A stretch of 26,575 bases of DNA from Lachnospiraceae bacterium UBA4348 (GTDB lineage Bacteria > Bacillota > Clostridia > Lachnospirales > Lachnospiraceae): the NCBI GenBank assembly GCA_002394165.1, contig DGTA01000064.1, positions 4,610 through 31,184 of the forward strand, given 5' to 3'. Each line of letters opens with the position of its first letter. The first letter of the stretch is position 1. Positions 6,903-14,837 of this stretch are shown piece by piece. The position numbers and the translations under genes are program-made. The notes beneath the pieces are model-generated. The model was not told where the DNA came from. It did no database searches and saw only the letters and a list, made by a program, of their open reading frames with translations.

Positions 6903-7577
6903 TCAGGAAATAACTTCTTCCGGTGTCCGGCCCGGGCGCAGGATCACCTTGCAGATCGGGTTTCCGACCGATGAGAAACGCTCCTCATACTCAGTCATGA
7001 TATTGCCTTCATTCATTTCCGCGTCATGGTGAAGATCCCGGGTGCAGGCGAGGATCTCCCAGCCTTTTTCGGCAGCCGCTTCGAGAGCGAAGGAGAACAG
7101 GTCCTGGTTGTCTGTTTTAAATTCAACGGTTCCGCCTTCCTTCAGGATGCGGCGGTAGCGGTCAAGAAACACTCCGCCCGGGAGGCGCCGGTGGGCATGC
7201 CGGTCCTTCGGCCAGGGATCGGAGAAGTTCAGATAGATCTTGTCGACCTCGCCGGGAGCAAAAACGTCGCAGATTCCCTCAGCGTCCATTCTGAGGAAAA
7301 GGAGATTGTCGAGATCGGTGAGAAGCCGGCGCTTTTCAAGTGCGCGGATCAGGACGCTGGAATACTTTTCGATTCCCAGATAATTAAACCGGGGATCAAG
7401 GGCGGCCATCTGACAGATGAACTGTCCTTTTCCCATGCCGATCTCCAATCGAAGCGGGCGGTCGCTGCCAAAGGCCTCACTCCAGCGGCCCTTCATCTGT
7501 GCCATCTCCTGTTCCGGAATGACAAATTCACTGTTTGCAATGACTTCCCTCGAACCGGGAATGTTTCGGAGTCTCAT
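6903..7577 (-). CDS. trmB: tRNA (guanine-N7-)-methyltransferase
   Basis: TrmB methylates N7 of G46 in the tRNA variable loop using S-adenosylmethionine. The sequence shows the SAM-binding motif EIGMGKGQFI, the family signature NFSDPWPKDRHAHRRL, TDNQDLF, and the C-terminal TEYEERF motif. The chosen ATG gives 224 residues starting MRLRNIPGS, which fits the usual TrmB N terminus and length. An upstream in-frame extension of 20 codons (to 7637) lacks homology-like sequence, while GGAAGG sits 10 nt before the chosen start. The gene is divergent from the stator-like operon, and both promoters appear to share one palindrome. The next minus-strand gene has its own promoter. Confidence 0.95.
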   Translation of the reverse strand: MRLRNIPGSREVIANSEFVIPEQEMAQMKGRWSEAFGSDRPLRLEIGMGKGQFICQMAALDPRFNYLGIEKYSSVLIRALEKRRLLTDLDNLLFLRMDAEGICDVFAPGEVDKIYLNFSDPWPKDRHAHRRLPGGVFLDRYRRILKEGGTVEFKTDNQDLFSFALEAAAEKGWEILACTRDLHHDAEMNEGNIMTEYEERFSSVGNPICKVILRPGRTPEEVIS

Positions 7578-7645
7578 AAACGGGTTTCCTTCCATAAAAA
7601 TGTTTTCGGTCAACGGGGAGCGAAATAATTGTAACATATTTTTTA

Positions 7646-7674
7646 AATTTAAGCTTTTCTTCTGTTGAATTCAA
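7646..7674 (-). promoter_or_regulatory. Candidate trmB promoter
   Basis: On the minus strand TTGAAT (7669-7674) and TAAATT (7646-7651) are spaced by 17 bp. The -35 is one half of the palindrome GTTGAATTCAAC. Confidence 0.5.
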
Positions 7675-7675
7675 C
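7664..7675. promoter_or_regulatory. Palindrome shared by divergent -35 elements
   Basis: GTTGAATTCAAC is a perfect 12-bp palindrome. Its two halves supply TTGAAT -35 elements on opposite strands, one for trmB and one for the stator-like operon. It may be an operator, or just the result of two back-to-back -35 hexamers. Confidence 0.5.
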
Positions 7676-7693
7676 TAGTGTCGCCATTATAAT
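7665..7693 (+). promoter_or_regulatory. Sigma-A promoter of the stator-like operon
   Basis: TTGAAT (7665-7670) and a perfect TATAAT (7688-7693) are separated by 17 bp. An AGGGGAGG ribosome binding site follows at 7731-7738. Confidence 0.75.
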
Positions 7694-7749
7694 CATAACT
7701 ATATGAGACGATGGACAATTATTCTGTCTGAGGGGAGGTTGCCTGACAG

Positions 7750-9336
7750 ATGAAAAAACTGGGAACTTTACTTTTCTGGCTTGCCGCACTGGGGATCTGC
7801 GGTCTCATGACCTGGCTGACCAGGGACGCGGGCTTTGTGTTTCTGACTTATAATGTAGGCGTATTGTGCGTCATGCTCCTGATCATCGCGATCACCTGGG
7901 CCGGAGGACTTCACCGGATGAACCGTGTCCGCCGGGACCTGAACCAGGCGTGCGATACACTGGAGGATGTCCGCAAAGGCCGCCTTCAGCTCAAGTCCGT
8001 GGTGGGCGTCAACGCCAGCCTTTTCGACACGGAATACCTGGATGAAAAATACCATGAGTATCTGCGCTTCCTGTTCAAATCGAATTCTGCGACTGATATC
8101 GCGGATTTTATCGGCGAATATGAGATCAATAACTATACTTGGCGCAGGACCGTGGAGCTGGTGCCGGATATACTGACTTCTCTTGGTATCCTGGGCACCT
8201 TCATGGGACTGGTATGGGGCCTTAAGGGGTTTAACCCTGTCAGCTATGAAGCGATGGCCGGATCCATCACTTCCCTGATCGACGGCATCAAGGTTGCCTT
8301 CGTCACATCCATCTACGGTATCGCTCTTTCGGTAGCCTATTCCTATACCGTAAAGGAAAATGTCAGCGGCATGGCGGAAAGCCTGGACCGCTTTACGGAT
8401 ATGTATTATCTGTGCGCCGTGCCGCCCACGGATACGGCTGCGATGAACCGGATCGCGGACAGCACGAAGGAAAACACGACGGCCGTCCGGGAAATGTCCA
8501 CCCAGATCGCTCAGCAGATCGGAGAATCCGTCAATGATTCACTTGGCATGATCGCCACGTCGGTGGCGGAGACCATGAAGAACGAATTCTTCCGGGAATT
8601 TGAAGAGGTGCGCGGCATGCTGCGCGAATCGAGCAAAGCACAGGAGGAGTTCCTGAAGCTGATCGACATCTCTGAAAAACAGATGACGAAAAATCTCAGG
8701 GAATACAGCCAGGCATCTCATCAGGCGGCTGAGGATGCCGGCCTGATCCATGAGCGCAATGCCGGCGCGATCCGGGAGCAGGAAGAGGCCATGAAGGAGT
8801 ACACCGACAACATGTCGAAGGCGGTCAGCTCCATGAGCCGCAGCGCTGAGCGCTCGGCAAAGATCCTCGATGCGATGGACGAACGCATCCAGGCGATGGA
8901 GAGGCTGACGCAGGAAGGCGAGCAGAATGCAGCCCAGGCGAAGAATTACGCAAGGGATGCCCGCCGCGCCTACAACCGCAGTGTTTCCATGCCGGGTGAC
9001 GAGCTCGATGAGATCACGATGCTGACCGACAGGCTCGATCATATGATCATCCTGATGGAACGGACCCAGAAACAACAGCAGCAGAAACAGAGGGGATCGC
9101 TGCTGGGCGGTCTCTTCGGCCGGGGCAGGAGTGAGTCGGATGAGGAACGCAGGGCCCGCAGAGAGCGCAGATGGGAGTCCCGCGAAGACGAGGACGCTTT
9201 TGTTGAGGAGCTGCCGGACGAGGAACGGCTTAACGAGGACGAGGACGGCTTTATCGGGGAGGATCAGTTCCCGGAAGCGTCTGTAGATGTTGAAAGGGAC
9301 GGCGATGACAGCCGTGAGGAAGGTGACGAGTATTGA
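7750..9336 (+). CDS. MotA/TolQ/ExbB-type (ZorA-like) membrane protein with long cytoplasmic helical tail
   Basis: This 528-residue protein has transmembrane segments at about 8-24, 29-51, 141-158 and 180-200. The last two carry the MotA/TolQ/ExbB proton-channel core (LTSLGILGTFMGLVWGL and AFVTSIYGIALS). A helical, coiled-coil-like tail follows (about 205-440) and ends in a very acidic segment. Such proteins form a ring around a MotB/TolR-type partner and turn proton flow into rotation. A four-helix core with a long cytoplasmic tail is the arrangement of ZorA from Zorya anti-phage defence rather than flagellar MotA. The partner gene starts within the stop codon. No ZorC, ZorD or ZorE follows; instead there are acyltransferase and TagF-like genes. 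The family is clear, the process driven is unknown. Confidence 0.85.
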   Translation: MKKLGTLLFWLAALGICGLMTWLTRDAGFVFLTYNVGVLCVMLLIIAITWAGGLHRMNRVRRDLNQACDTLEDVRKGRLQLKSVVGVNASLFDTEYLDEKYHEYLRFLFKSNSATDIADFIGEYEINNYTWRRTVELVPDILTSLGILGTFMGLVWGLKGFNPVSYEAMAGSITSLIDGIKVAFVTSIYGIALSVAYSYTVKENVSGMAESLDRFTDMYYLCAVPPTDTAAMNRIADSTKENTTAVREMSTQIAQQIGESVNDSLGMIATSVAETMKNEFFREFEEVRGMLRESSKAQEEFLKLIDISEKQMTKNLREYSQASHQAAEDAGLIHERNAGAIREQEEAMKEYTDNMSKAVSSMSRSAERSAKILDAMDERIQAMERLTQEGEQNAAQAKNYARDARRAYNRSVSMPGDELDEITMLTDRLDHMIILMERTQKQQQQKQRGSLLGGLFGRGRSESDEERRARRERRWESREDEDAFVEELPDEERLNEDEDGFIGEDQFPEASVDVERDGDDSREEGDEY

Positions 9337-10403
9337 GAAAGCCGGGAAAAAGAAGAACGGATGAAAGTTCCTCTCACAGCGTCTGGCGTTCTTATTCGGA
9401 TATGATGTCCGGCCTGCTGCTTTTGTTCGTCCTGATCATGGCGGTCTGCCTGATGCAGGCGCAGCGCAACTATGCGGAAAAACTGGCGGAGCAGGCTAAA
9501 AATGCCATGACCCAGAATGAACTGGACGCGGCGCTGGAGCATATCTCGCAGCAGGAGTCCGAACTGGAGGAGAAAACGTCCACGCTGGCGCAGCAGGATG
9601 TCACGCTGGAGGAGCAGTCCGCGACGCTGCAGGAGCAGGCGTCTGCTCTTGAGCAGCTCCAGAAACTTCTGGAGACCAAACAGCTGGCGCTTGTTCAGAA
9701 AGAGTCTGAGCTGGAGGGTACAAAGAACACCCTGAATCAGCGAGAGTCCGAGCTGGCGGAACAGGAATCGGAGCTGGCGGACAGCCAGACCAAGCTGGAC
9801 AACGCTAACAAGATGATGGCCGATCAGCAGCAGAAGATCGACCAGATCATCGGCGTGAAGGCGGACCTGATCCAGGCACTGAATGACGAATTTGCCAAAA
9901 ACCAGATCAATGTGGATATCGATACGCAGACGGGTGCGATCCTTCTGGATTCAAACGTGCTCTTCTCCTTCGGTGAAAGTGAACTGACTGAGGAAGGCAT
10001 GAGGATCCTGGACCAGGTGCTCCCGGTCTACTGTCATGTGCTTTTAGGAGAGGAATATTCGGATTACGTGGCGGAGGTCATCATTGACGGTTACACGGAT
10101 TCGATCGGAGACTATGTCTCAAACCTGGCGCTCTCGCAGGGAAGAGCCTTCGCGGTGGCAGGATACCTGCTCGGGACGGAGGGAAACTTCCTGAATGAAG
10201 AGGAGAGCCGGCAGCTGCATTCAAAGCTCAGCGCCAACGGAAAATCCATGAGCAACCTGAAGGTGACGGCGGAGGGGGTCGAGGATCCTGAAGCCAGCCG
10301 CCGCGTGGAGATCAAGTTCAGACTGACCGATGAGGAGATGCTCAGTGAACTGCAGCAGCTGATGAGCGCAAATCGTGTCGGGGAGGAGAGCGCGAGAGGA
10401 TGA
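9333..10403 (+). CDS. MotB/OmpA-type (ZorB-like) peptidoglycan-binding stator partner
   Basis: This 356-residue protein has one transmembrane helix (about 24-43) preceded by WRSYSDMMSGLLLL. D23 matches the proton-accepting Asp of MotB/ZorB proteins. A Gln/Glu/Leu-rich coiled coil of about 130 residues (45-175) follows outside the membrane, then an OmpA-like peptidoglycan-binding domain (about 200-331) with FSFGESELTEEG, DGYTDSIG and RRVEIKF. The start is TTG at 9333, overlapping the previous stop codon and preceded by AGGAAGGTGA. The first in-frame ATG would remove the conserved Asp region, so TTG is preferred. It should be translationally coupled to the MotA-like gene and overlaps the next gene by 4 bp. 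The long extracytoplasmic coiled coil is unusual for MotB proteins. Confidence 0.85.
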   Translation: MRKPGKRRTDESSSHSVWRSYSDMMSGLLLLFVLIMAVCLMQAQRNYAEKLAEQAKNAMTQNELDAALEHISQQESELEEKTSTLAQQDVTLEEQSATLQEQASALEQLQKLLETKQLALVQKESELEGTKNTLNQRESELAEQESELADSQTKLDNANKMMADQQQKIDQIIGVKADLIQALNDEFAKNQINVDIDTQTGAILLDSNVLFSFGESELTEEGMRILDQVLPVYCHVLLGEEYSDYVAEVIIDGYTDSIGDYVSNLALSQGRAFAVAGYLLGTEGNFLNEEESRQLHSKLSANGKSMSNLKVTAEGVEDPEASRRVEIKFRLTDEEMLSELQQLMSANRVGEESARG

Positions 10404-11485
10404 GTAACACGAAGCAAGGATCCAGAGAATTATATCCGGAACTGCTGCGCGTTTTCGCGTGTCTGGCTGTGATTCTGATCCATACGAAGACCAGGGGCGC
10501 CTCAAGAGCCCTGGTCTTTGACCGCGGAACCGCAGATTACTGGCTGTCTCTTTTTTTCACTGTTTATATCCGCTTTGCAATCCCGGCTTTTTTAGCTATA
10601 TCCGGAGCCTTTTTGTTGGGAAGGAAAGAAGAAACACTAAAAAAACAGGCGGCCAGGATAGTAAGGATCGCTGCTGTGCTCCTGATCTTCTCGCTGTTCT
10701 ATTATCTGGTTGACGTGATCACGTCGGGAGAAAAGATCCGTCTGCTCACTTTTTTGAAGCTGGTGTATTCCACCAATGTAAACTTTGTACTCTGGTACTT
10801 GTATACTTACCTGGCATTCCTGGTGAGTCTTCCATTGCTGCGGCCGCTTGCCCAGAATCTGAGCAACAAGGGCTTCCTGTATATGTTCGGACTGGTCCTT
10901 CTTCTCGGAAGCCTCGTTCCGTGCCTGGAAGTGCTGATCCTGAACAACAGGGTACATTATCATCCGCGTTTGTCGCTCTCCTGGATGAGCGAAAATCTGG
11001 TGATATATCCCATGTTCGGCTATTTCTTTCATAACCGGCTGGATCCGGAGAAAGATATTAAAGACTGGTGGTGGGTCTGGCCTGCATCGGCAGTGTCTAT
11101 AATTATTACCGTTTTTACACTGCATAGGATGGGCGGGATCAACGGCGGCCTTACTACGCAGATCCTGCGTGCGTATGTAGAGAGGTTCAATCTTCTTCAT
11201 ACGGCTTCTGTTTTTTTACTGGCAAGGTGTCTGTGCACACGCCTGACGATCCCCGGATGGATGTCAGGGATCATTACATCTGTGGGAAGCTGTGTATTTG
11301 GAATTTACCTGACCCATGTTCTCTTTATGGAAGAAAACAGCCTGTTTCCGAAACTGTGGACATTCCTGAGAACATATATGGGAGGACTGACATCGACCGT
11401 CCTGGCGAGTATGGGTGTCATGATGGTCTGTTACCTGATCGTCCGGGTGCTCAAAATAATACCCGGCATCCGGAAACTCCTGTGA
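10400..11485 (+). CDS. Membrane acyltransferase, acyltransferase-3 family
   Basis: This 361-residue polytopic protein has about ten membrane helices. Its first helix contains R17 and H28 (VILIHTKT), the conserved pair of acyltransferase-3 enzymes that transfer acetyl or succinyl groups to surface glycans or lipids. The ATG overlaps the preceding stop in an ATGA, so it is translationally coupled to the ZorB-like gene, with GGAGGAGAG upstream. A TagF-like gene begins about 18 bp after its stop. The context suggests it decorates an envelope polymer linked to the stator-like pair. It is only distantly similar to the other two acyltransferases in the window. The donor and acceptor are unknown. Confidence 0.82.
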   Translation: MSNTKQGSRELYPELLRVFACLAVILIHTKTRGASRALVFDRGTADYWLSLFFTVYIRFAIPAFLAISGAFLLGRKEETLKKQAARIVRIAAVLLIFSLFYYLVDVITSGEKIRLLTFLKLVYSTNVNFVLWYLYTYLAFLVSLPLLRPLAQNLSNKGFLYMFGLVLLLGSLVPCLEVLILNNRVHYHPRLSLSWMSENLVIYPMFGYFFHNRLDPEKDIKDWWWVWPASAVSIIITVFTLHRMGGINGGLTTQILRAYVERFNLLHTASVFLLARCLCTRLTIPGWMSGIITSVGSCVFGIYLTHVLFMEENSLFPKLWTFLRTYMGGLTSTVLASMGVMMVCYLIVRVLKIIPGIRKLL

Positions 11486-11503
11486 TCTTTTGAGGAGATG
11501 ACA

Positions 11504-12748
11504 TTGGAAAAGAAAATTAAGACGCCCTGGAAGGCGGTAAGAAAGGTCCTCTCGAACAGACGCAGGGACCTTCTTCTGTTTTATACCCTTCCGAAGGCAT
11601 ACCGGGCTCATGTGAAAGAGCCGGTTCAGAATAATAAAGTGATCTTTGTCGAGGCGAGGCTGGACCATCTCGACAACAGCTTTGCCTGGATCTATAAAGT
11701 CCTGAAGGAAAACTACAATGTGGATATCCATGTCCACTATCTGCGGGAGACCTTTGTCCCTTACCGGGAATATGTGAGAAACTGCCGGAGGATGCTCGCC
11801 GACGCGGCGACGGCGCGCTATATCTTCCTGACGGAGGCCTCCAACGTGATCGGGTGCATCCCGAAGCGGAAGGAGACGACCGTCTGTCAGCTCTGGCACG
11901 CCTGCGGAGCCTTCAAAAAATTCGGACTCAGCACGGCGGGCGAGCTTTTCGGGCCGGATCTGGCTTCTCACCGCCGACATCCCTATTACGGGAACCTGGA
12001 CCTTGTCACGGTCAGCAGTCCCGAGGTGATCTGGGCTTACGCGGAGGCGATGGACTTAAAGGGCCGGGAAGAGATCATCAAACCGCTGGGTACCTCCCGG
12101 ACCGATGTGTTCTTCCGGGATGATTTTATCAGTGCTGCCCGGGAGCGGCTTTACCAGGTCTTCCCGGCGGCCCGGGGAAAGAAGGTCATTCTCTTTGCGC
12201 CGACCTTCCGGGGAGGAGTATCCTTTGCGGAGACGGCGCGTAAGTTCGATCCGGCAAAACTTGCGCCGGCTCTCTCCGATGAATACGTGATCGTGATAAA
12301 GCATCATCCGCTTATCCGCAGCCTGCCGAAGATCGACCCGCAGCTGGACGGGATATTTGCCTGCGACGTCACAAAGAGCATGACCATCGAGGACCTTCTG
12401 TGCGTCAGCGATATCTGTATATCGGATTATTCTTCCGTGATCTTCGAGTACTCGCTGTTCGAACGCCCCATGCTGTTTTTTGCCTATGATCTGGAAGAGT
12501 ACTTCGACTGGCGCGGCTTCTACTATGATTACGAGACACTTGCACCCGGGCCGGTGTGCCGAACCCATGAGGAGCTGATCGGGAATATCAGAAAGCTCAG
12601 GGAGGGGTTTGACCCTGGCAGAGTCCGGGAATTTAAGGAGCGTTTCATGAGTGCCTGCGACGGTCATTCCACGGAAAGGATCCTGAAGGAGGTCTTTGGC
12701 GGGGACCTGGTCAAGTTGCAAAAAAAAACTTCATATGATATCGTATAG
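11504..12748 (+). CDS. CDP-glycerol glycerophosphotransferase family protein (TagB/TagF-like), copy 1
   Basis: This enzyme of about 414 residues belongs to the family that moves glycerol phosphate from CDP-glycerol onto teichoic-acid primers or chains on the cytoplasmic face of the membrane. Visible family motifs are LWHACGAFKKFG (about 131-141, equivalent to the WHG/K motif with catalytic His), KHHPL (266-270) and CISDYSS (305-311). I prefer TTG at 11504, 6 nt after TGAGGAG. The in-frame ATG at 11498 abuts that Shine-Dalgarno sequence with no spacer and is less likely. It is a close paralogue of 21457-22749 but uses more G/C-ending codons. Whether it primes or polymerises cannot be told. It closes the stator-acyltransferase group. 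Confidence 0.88.
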   Translation: MEKKIKTPWKAVRKVLSNRRRDLLLFYTLPKAYRAHVKEPVQNNKVIFVEARLDHLDNSFAWIYKVLKENYNVDIHVHYLRETFVPYREYVRNCRRMLADAATARYIFLTEASNVIGCIPKRKETTVCQLWHACGAFKKFGLSTAGELFGPDLASHRRHPYYGNLDLVTVSSPEVIWAYAEAMDLKGREEIIKPLGTSRTDVFFRDDFISAARERLYQVFPAARGKKVILFAPTFRGGVSFAETARKFDPAKLAPALSDEYVIVIKHHPLIRSLPKIDPQLDGIFACDVTKSMTIEDLLCVSDICISDYSSVIFEYSLFERPMLFFAYDLEEYFDWRGFYYDYETLAPGPVCRTHEELIGNIRKLREGFDPGRVREFKERFMSACDGHSTERILKEVFGGDLVKLQKKTSYDIV

Positions 12749-12801
12749 GGTAATGTTCTTTCAGGAGAAATACTATCCAGGGACTGCAGGAAGGAGCCAA
12801 A

Positions 12802-13800
12802 ATGCCCGGTTTTTCAAAGATCATCGGCCATGAGCAGGTCATCGGACAGCTGAAAAAAGCCATCATTAACAACCGGGTCGGACATGCCTATCTGATCGAG
12901 GGAGGCCCGGGAAGCGGGAAGATGATGCTGGCAAAAGCATTTGCTCTCGCCCTTCTTTGTGAGGACAGGACTCCGGACGGGGACAGCTGCGGCCAGTGCC
13001 GCGCCTGCCGGCAGGCTGAGTCGGGTAATCACCCGGATCTTATTCTGGTGCATCATGAAAAGAGCGCTCTGATCAGCGTGGGAGAGATCCGTGACCAGCT
13101 GGTCTCCGACATAGGAATCAAGCCTTATAACGGCGGATACAAGGTCTATATCGTGAAGGATGCGGACCTGATGAACGCTTCCGCCCAGAACGCACTCTTA
13201 AAAACGCTGGAGGAACCGCCGGCCTATGCGGTGATCCTGCTCCTTACGAGAAACGCTGCCGCGCTCCTGGAGACCGTGAGGTCCCGCTGCCTGCGATTAA
13301 ATCTGGAAGGACTGGACAATGCCTCGATCCAGGCCTGGCTGATGGACGAGATGAAGCTTCCGGATTACCAGGCCAGGATGGTGAGTGCGTTTGCCGCCGG
13401 CAGCATCGGAAGAGCGGCGCAGCTGGCGGGCTCCGAGGACTTTATGGAGCTTCGTGAGAGCGCTCTGAGGACCGCCGTGACAGCCCATGAAATGGACTCT
13501 CACCAGATCCTGCTCTCGGTCTCGGCTGCTGAGCAGTACAAGGACCGGATCCGGGACTATCTGGAGACGCTGACGCTCTGGTTTCGGGACGTACTCACGT
13601 TGAAGGCGACGCAGTCCCCGGATCAGCTGGTGTTCCTGGACCGTGTGACGAAGGTCAGGGAGGCGGCCAGCCGAACCTCCTACGAAGGGCTGGAGGCCAT
13701 CCTCCGGGCCATAGATAAAGCTTATGTCCGTCTGGGAGCCAACGTCAGCTTCGGCCTGACCATGGAGCTCCTGTTTCTGACGATCAAGGAGAATACCTAA
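12802..13800 (+). CDS. holB: DNA polymerase III delta' subunit
   Basis: Delta' is part of the clamp loader that places the beta clamp on DNA. The 332-residue protein has an AAA+ fold: Walker A-type GGPGSGK (34-40), a four-Cys zinc motif (C53, C63, C66, C69), KDADLM in place of Walker B, NALLKTLEEPP, and the SRC sensor-1 motif (161-163). A length near 330 fits Bacillota HolB. The start ATG has AAGGAG 5-6 nt upstream. It heads a block with ricT, trmN and rsmI, the same order as in Bacillus. Unlike E. coli delta', the P-loop looks complete. DnaX is excluded by the short length and lack of a tau-like tail. Confidence 0.92.
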   Translation: MPGFSKIIGHEQVIGQLKKAIINNRVGHAYLIEGGPGSGKMMLAKAFALALLCEDRTPDGDSCGQCRACRQAESGNHPDLILVHHEKSALISVGEIRDQLVSDIGIKPYNGGYKVYIVKDADLMNASAQNALLKTLEEPPAYAVILLLTRNAAALLETVRSRCLRLNLEGLDNASIQAWLMDEMKLPDYQARMVSAFAAGSIGRAAQLAGSEDFMELRESALRTAVTAHEMDSHQILLSVSAAEQYKDRIRDYLETLTLWFRDVLTLKATQSPDQLVFLDRVTKVREAASRTSYEGLEAILRAIDKAYVRLGANVSFGLTMELLFLTIKENT

Positions 13801-13802
13801 AG

Positions 13803-14837
13803 ATGACAACGATTATAGGAGTCCGTTTCAGGGGCTCCGGAAAAGTATATTATTTTGATCCCGACGGTCTGGAGATCCCTTCCGGAGCGGAGGTGATCGT
13901 GGAAACGGCCAGGGGAGTGGAGATCGGTACCTGCGCGGGCTCCGTCAGGGAGGTGAGCGATGAATCGGTCACCCAGCCGCTGAAGAAGGTGATCCGTGTC
14001 GCCAACGCCGAGGATATCGAACGGGCACGTGAGAGCCGTGAGAAGGAGATCGAGGCCATGGCAATCTGCCGGGAGAAGATCCGCAAACACGGGCTGGAGA
14101 TGAAGCTGATCGACGCGGAGTATACCTTCGATCACAGCAAGATCCTGTTCTACTTTACGGCGGAGGGAAGGATCGATTTCAGGGAACTGGTCAAGGACCT
14201 GGCTTCTGTCTTCCGCACCAGGATCGAGCTTCGCCAGATTGGCGTGCGCGATGAGACCAAGATCCTGGGCGGGATCGGCATCTGCGGCCGCCCGCTTTGC
14301 TGCCATACATGGCTTACGGATTTTGTGCCGGTCTCCATCCGCATGGCGAAGGAGCAGAATCTCTCGCTCAATCCCACCAAGATCTCCGGTGTCTGCGGCA
14401 GGCTGATGTGCTGTCTGAAGAATGAGCAGGAAACGTACGAATATCTCAACAGCAAGCTTCCCGCCATGGGAGAGACGGTCTACGCCGCCGACGGTGTCAA
14501 AGGCGAGGTGGCGGGACTGAATGTGCTGCGCCAGCGGGTAAAGGTCCTGGTGGATGTGGACGATGAGAAGGAGATCCACGAATACGACGTGACGGATCTG
14601 CACTTCAAGCCCAGACGCCGCAAGGACAAGAAGGATGCGGCAAGATCCGGCCAGGAAGAGAACGCAAAGACGGAAGCGCCGGGAAGCACAGAGCCGAAAC
14701 AGAAAGAGAACGCTCCAAAGTCCAGGCCGAAGGACCGGAAAAAGAAACATCCGAAAGAGCGCGGCCAGGCCGGACCTGAAAATAAAGAAAAACCGGAAAA
14801 GACCGAAAAGACGGAGAAACCGGACAATGGACAGTGA
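13803..14837 (+). CDS. ricT: PSP1-domain regulatory iron-sulfur protein RicT (YaaT)
   Basis: RicT acts with RicA and RicF as an Fe-S complex that stimulates RNase Y mRNA processing in Bacillus. The 344-residue protein contains the PSP1 domain (about 60-145) and the cysteine motifs CGRPLCC (161-167) and CGRLMCC (198-204). It is about 70 residues longer than B. subtilis YaaT because of a Lys/Glu/Pro-rich, probably disordered tail (about 275-344). The ATG lies 3 bp after the holB stop, with AAGGAG inside the end of holB. The tail's last codons overlap the trmN start by 11 bp. Confidence 0.9.
   Translation: MTTIIGVRFRGSGKVYYFDPDGLEIPSGAEVIVETARGVEIGTCAGSVREVSDESVTQPLKKVIRVANAEDIERARESREKEIEAMAICREKIRKHGLEMKLIDAEYTFDHSKILFYFTAEGRIDFRELVKDLASVFRTRIELRQIGVRDETKILGGIGICGRPLCCHTWLTDFVPVSIRMAKEQNLSLNPTKISGVCGRLMCCLKNEQETYEYLNSKLPAMGETVYAADGVKGEVAGLNVLRQRVKVLVDVDDEKEIHEYDVTDLHFKPRRRKDKKDAARSGQEENAKTEAPGSTEPKQKENAPKSRPKDRKKKHPKERGQAGPENKEKPEKTEKTEKPDNGQ

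Noticed and set aside
7578..7637. 20-codon N-terminal extension of TrmB
   Set aside because: The extension does not fit known TrmB N termini, and GGAAGG precedes the ATG at 7577.
7750..10403. Complete Zorya anti-phage system
   Set aside because: Only the ZorA- and ZorB-like genes are present. No ZorC, ZorD helicase or ZorE nuclease follows on either strand within the window.
7750..10403. Flagellar motA/motB
   Set aside because: The long cytoplasmic tail, the extracytoplasmic coiled coil and the absence of flagellar or chemotaxis genes argue against it.
14635..14826. N-terminal extension of the TrmN6-like methyltransferase
   Set aside because: It lies within the end of ricT in another frame and is Arg/Lys-rich noise. 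The ATG at 14827 gives the normal start.
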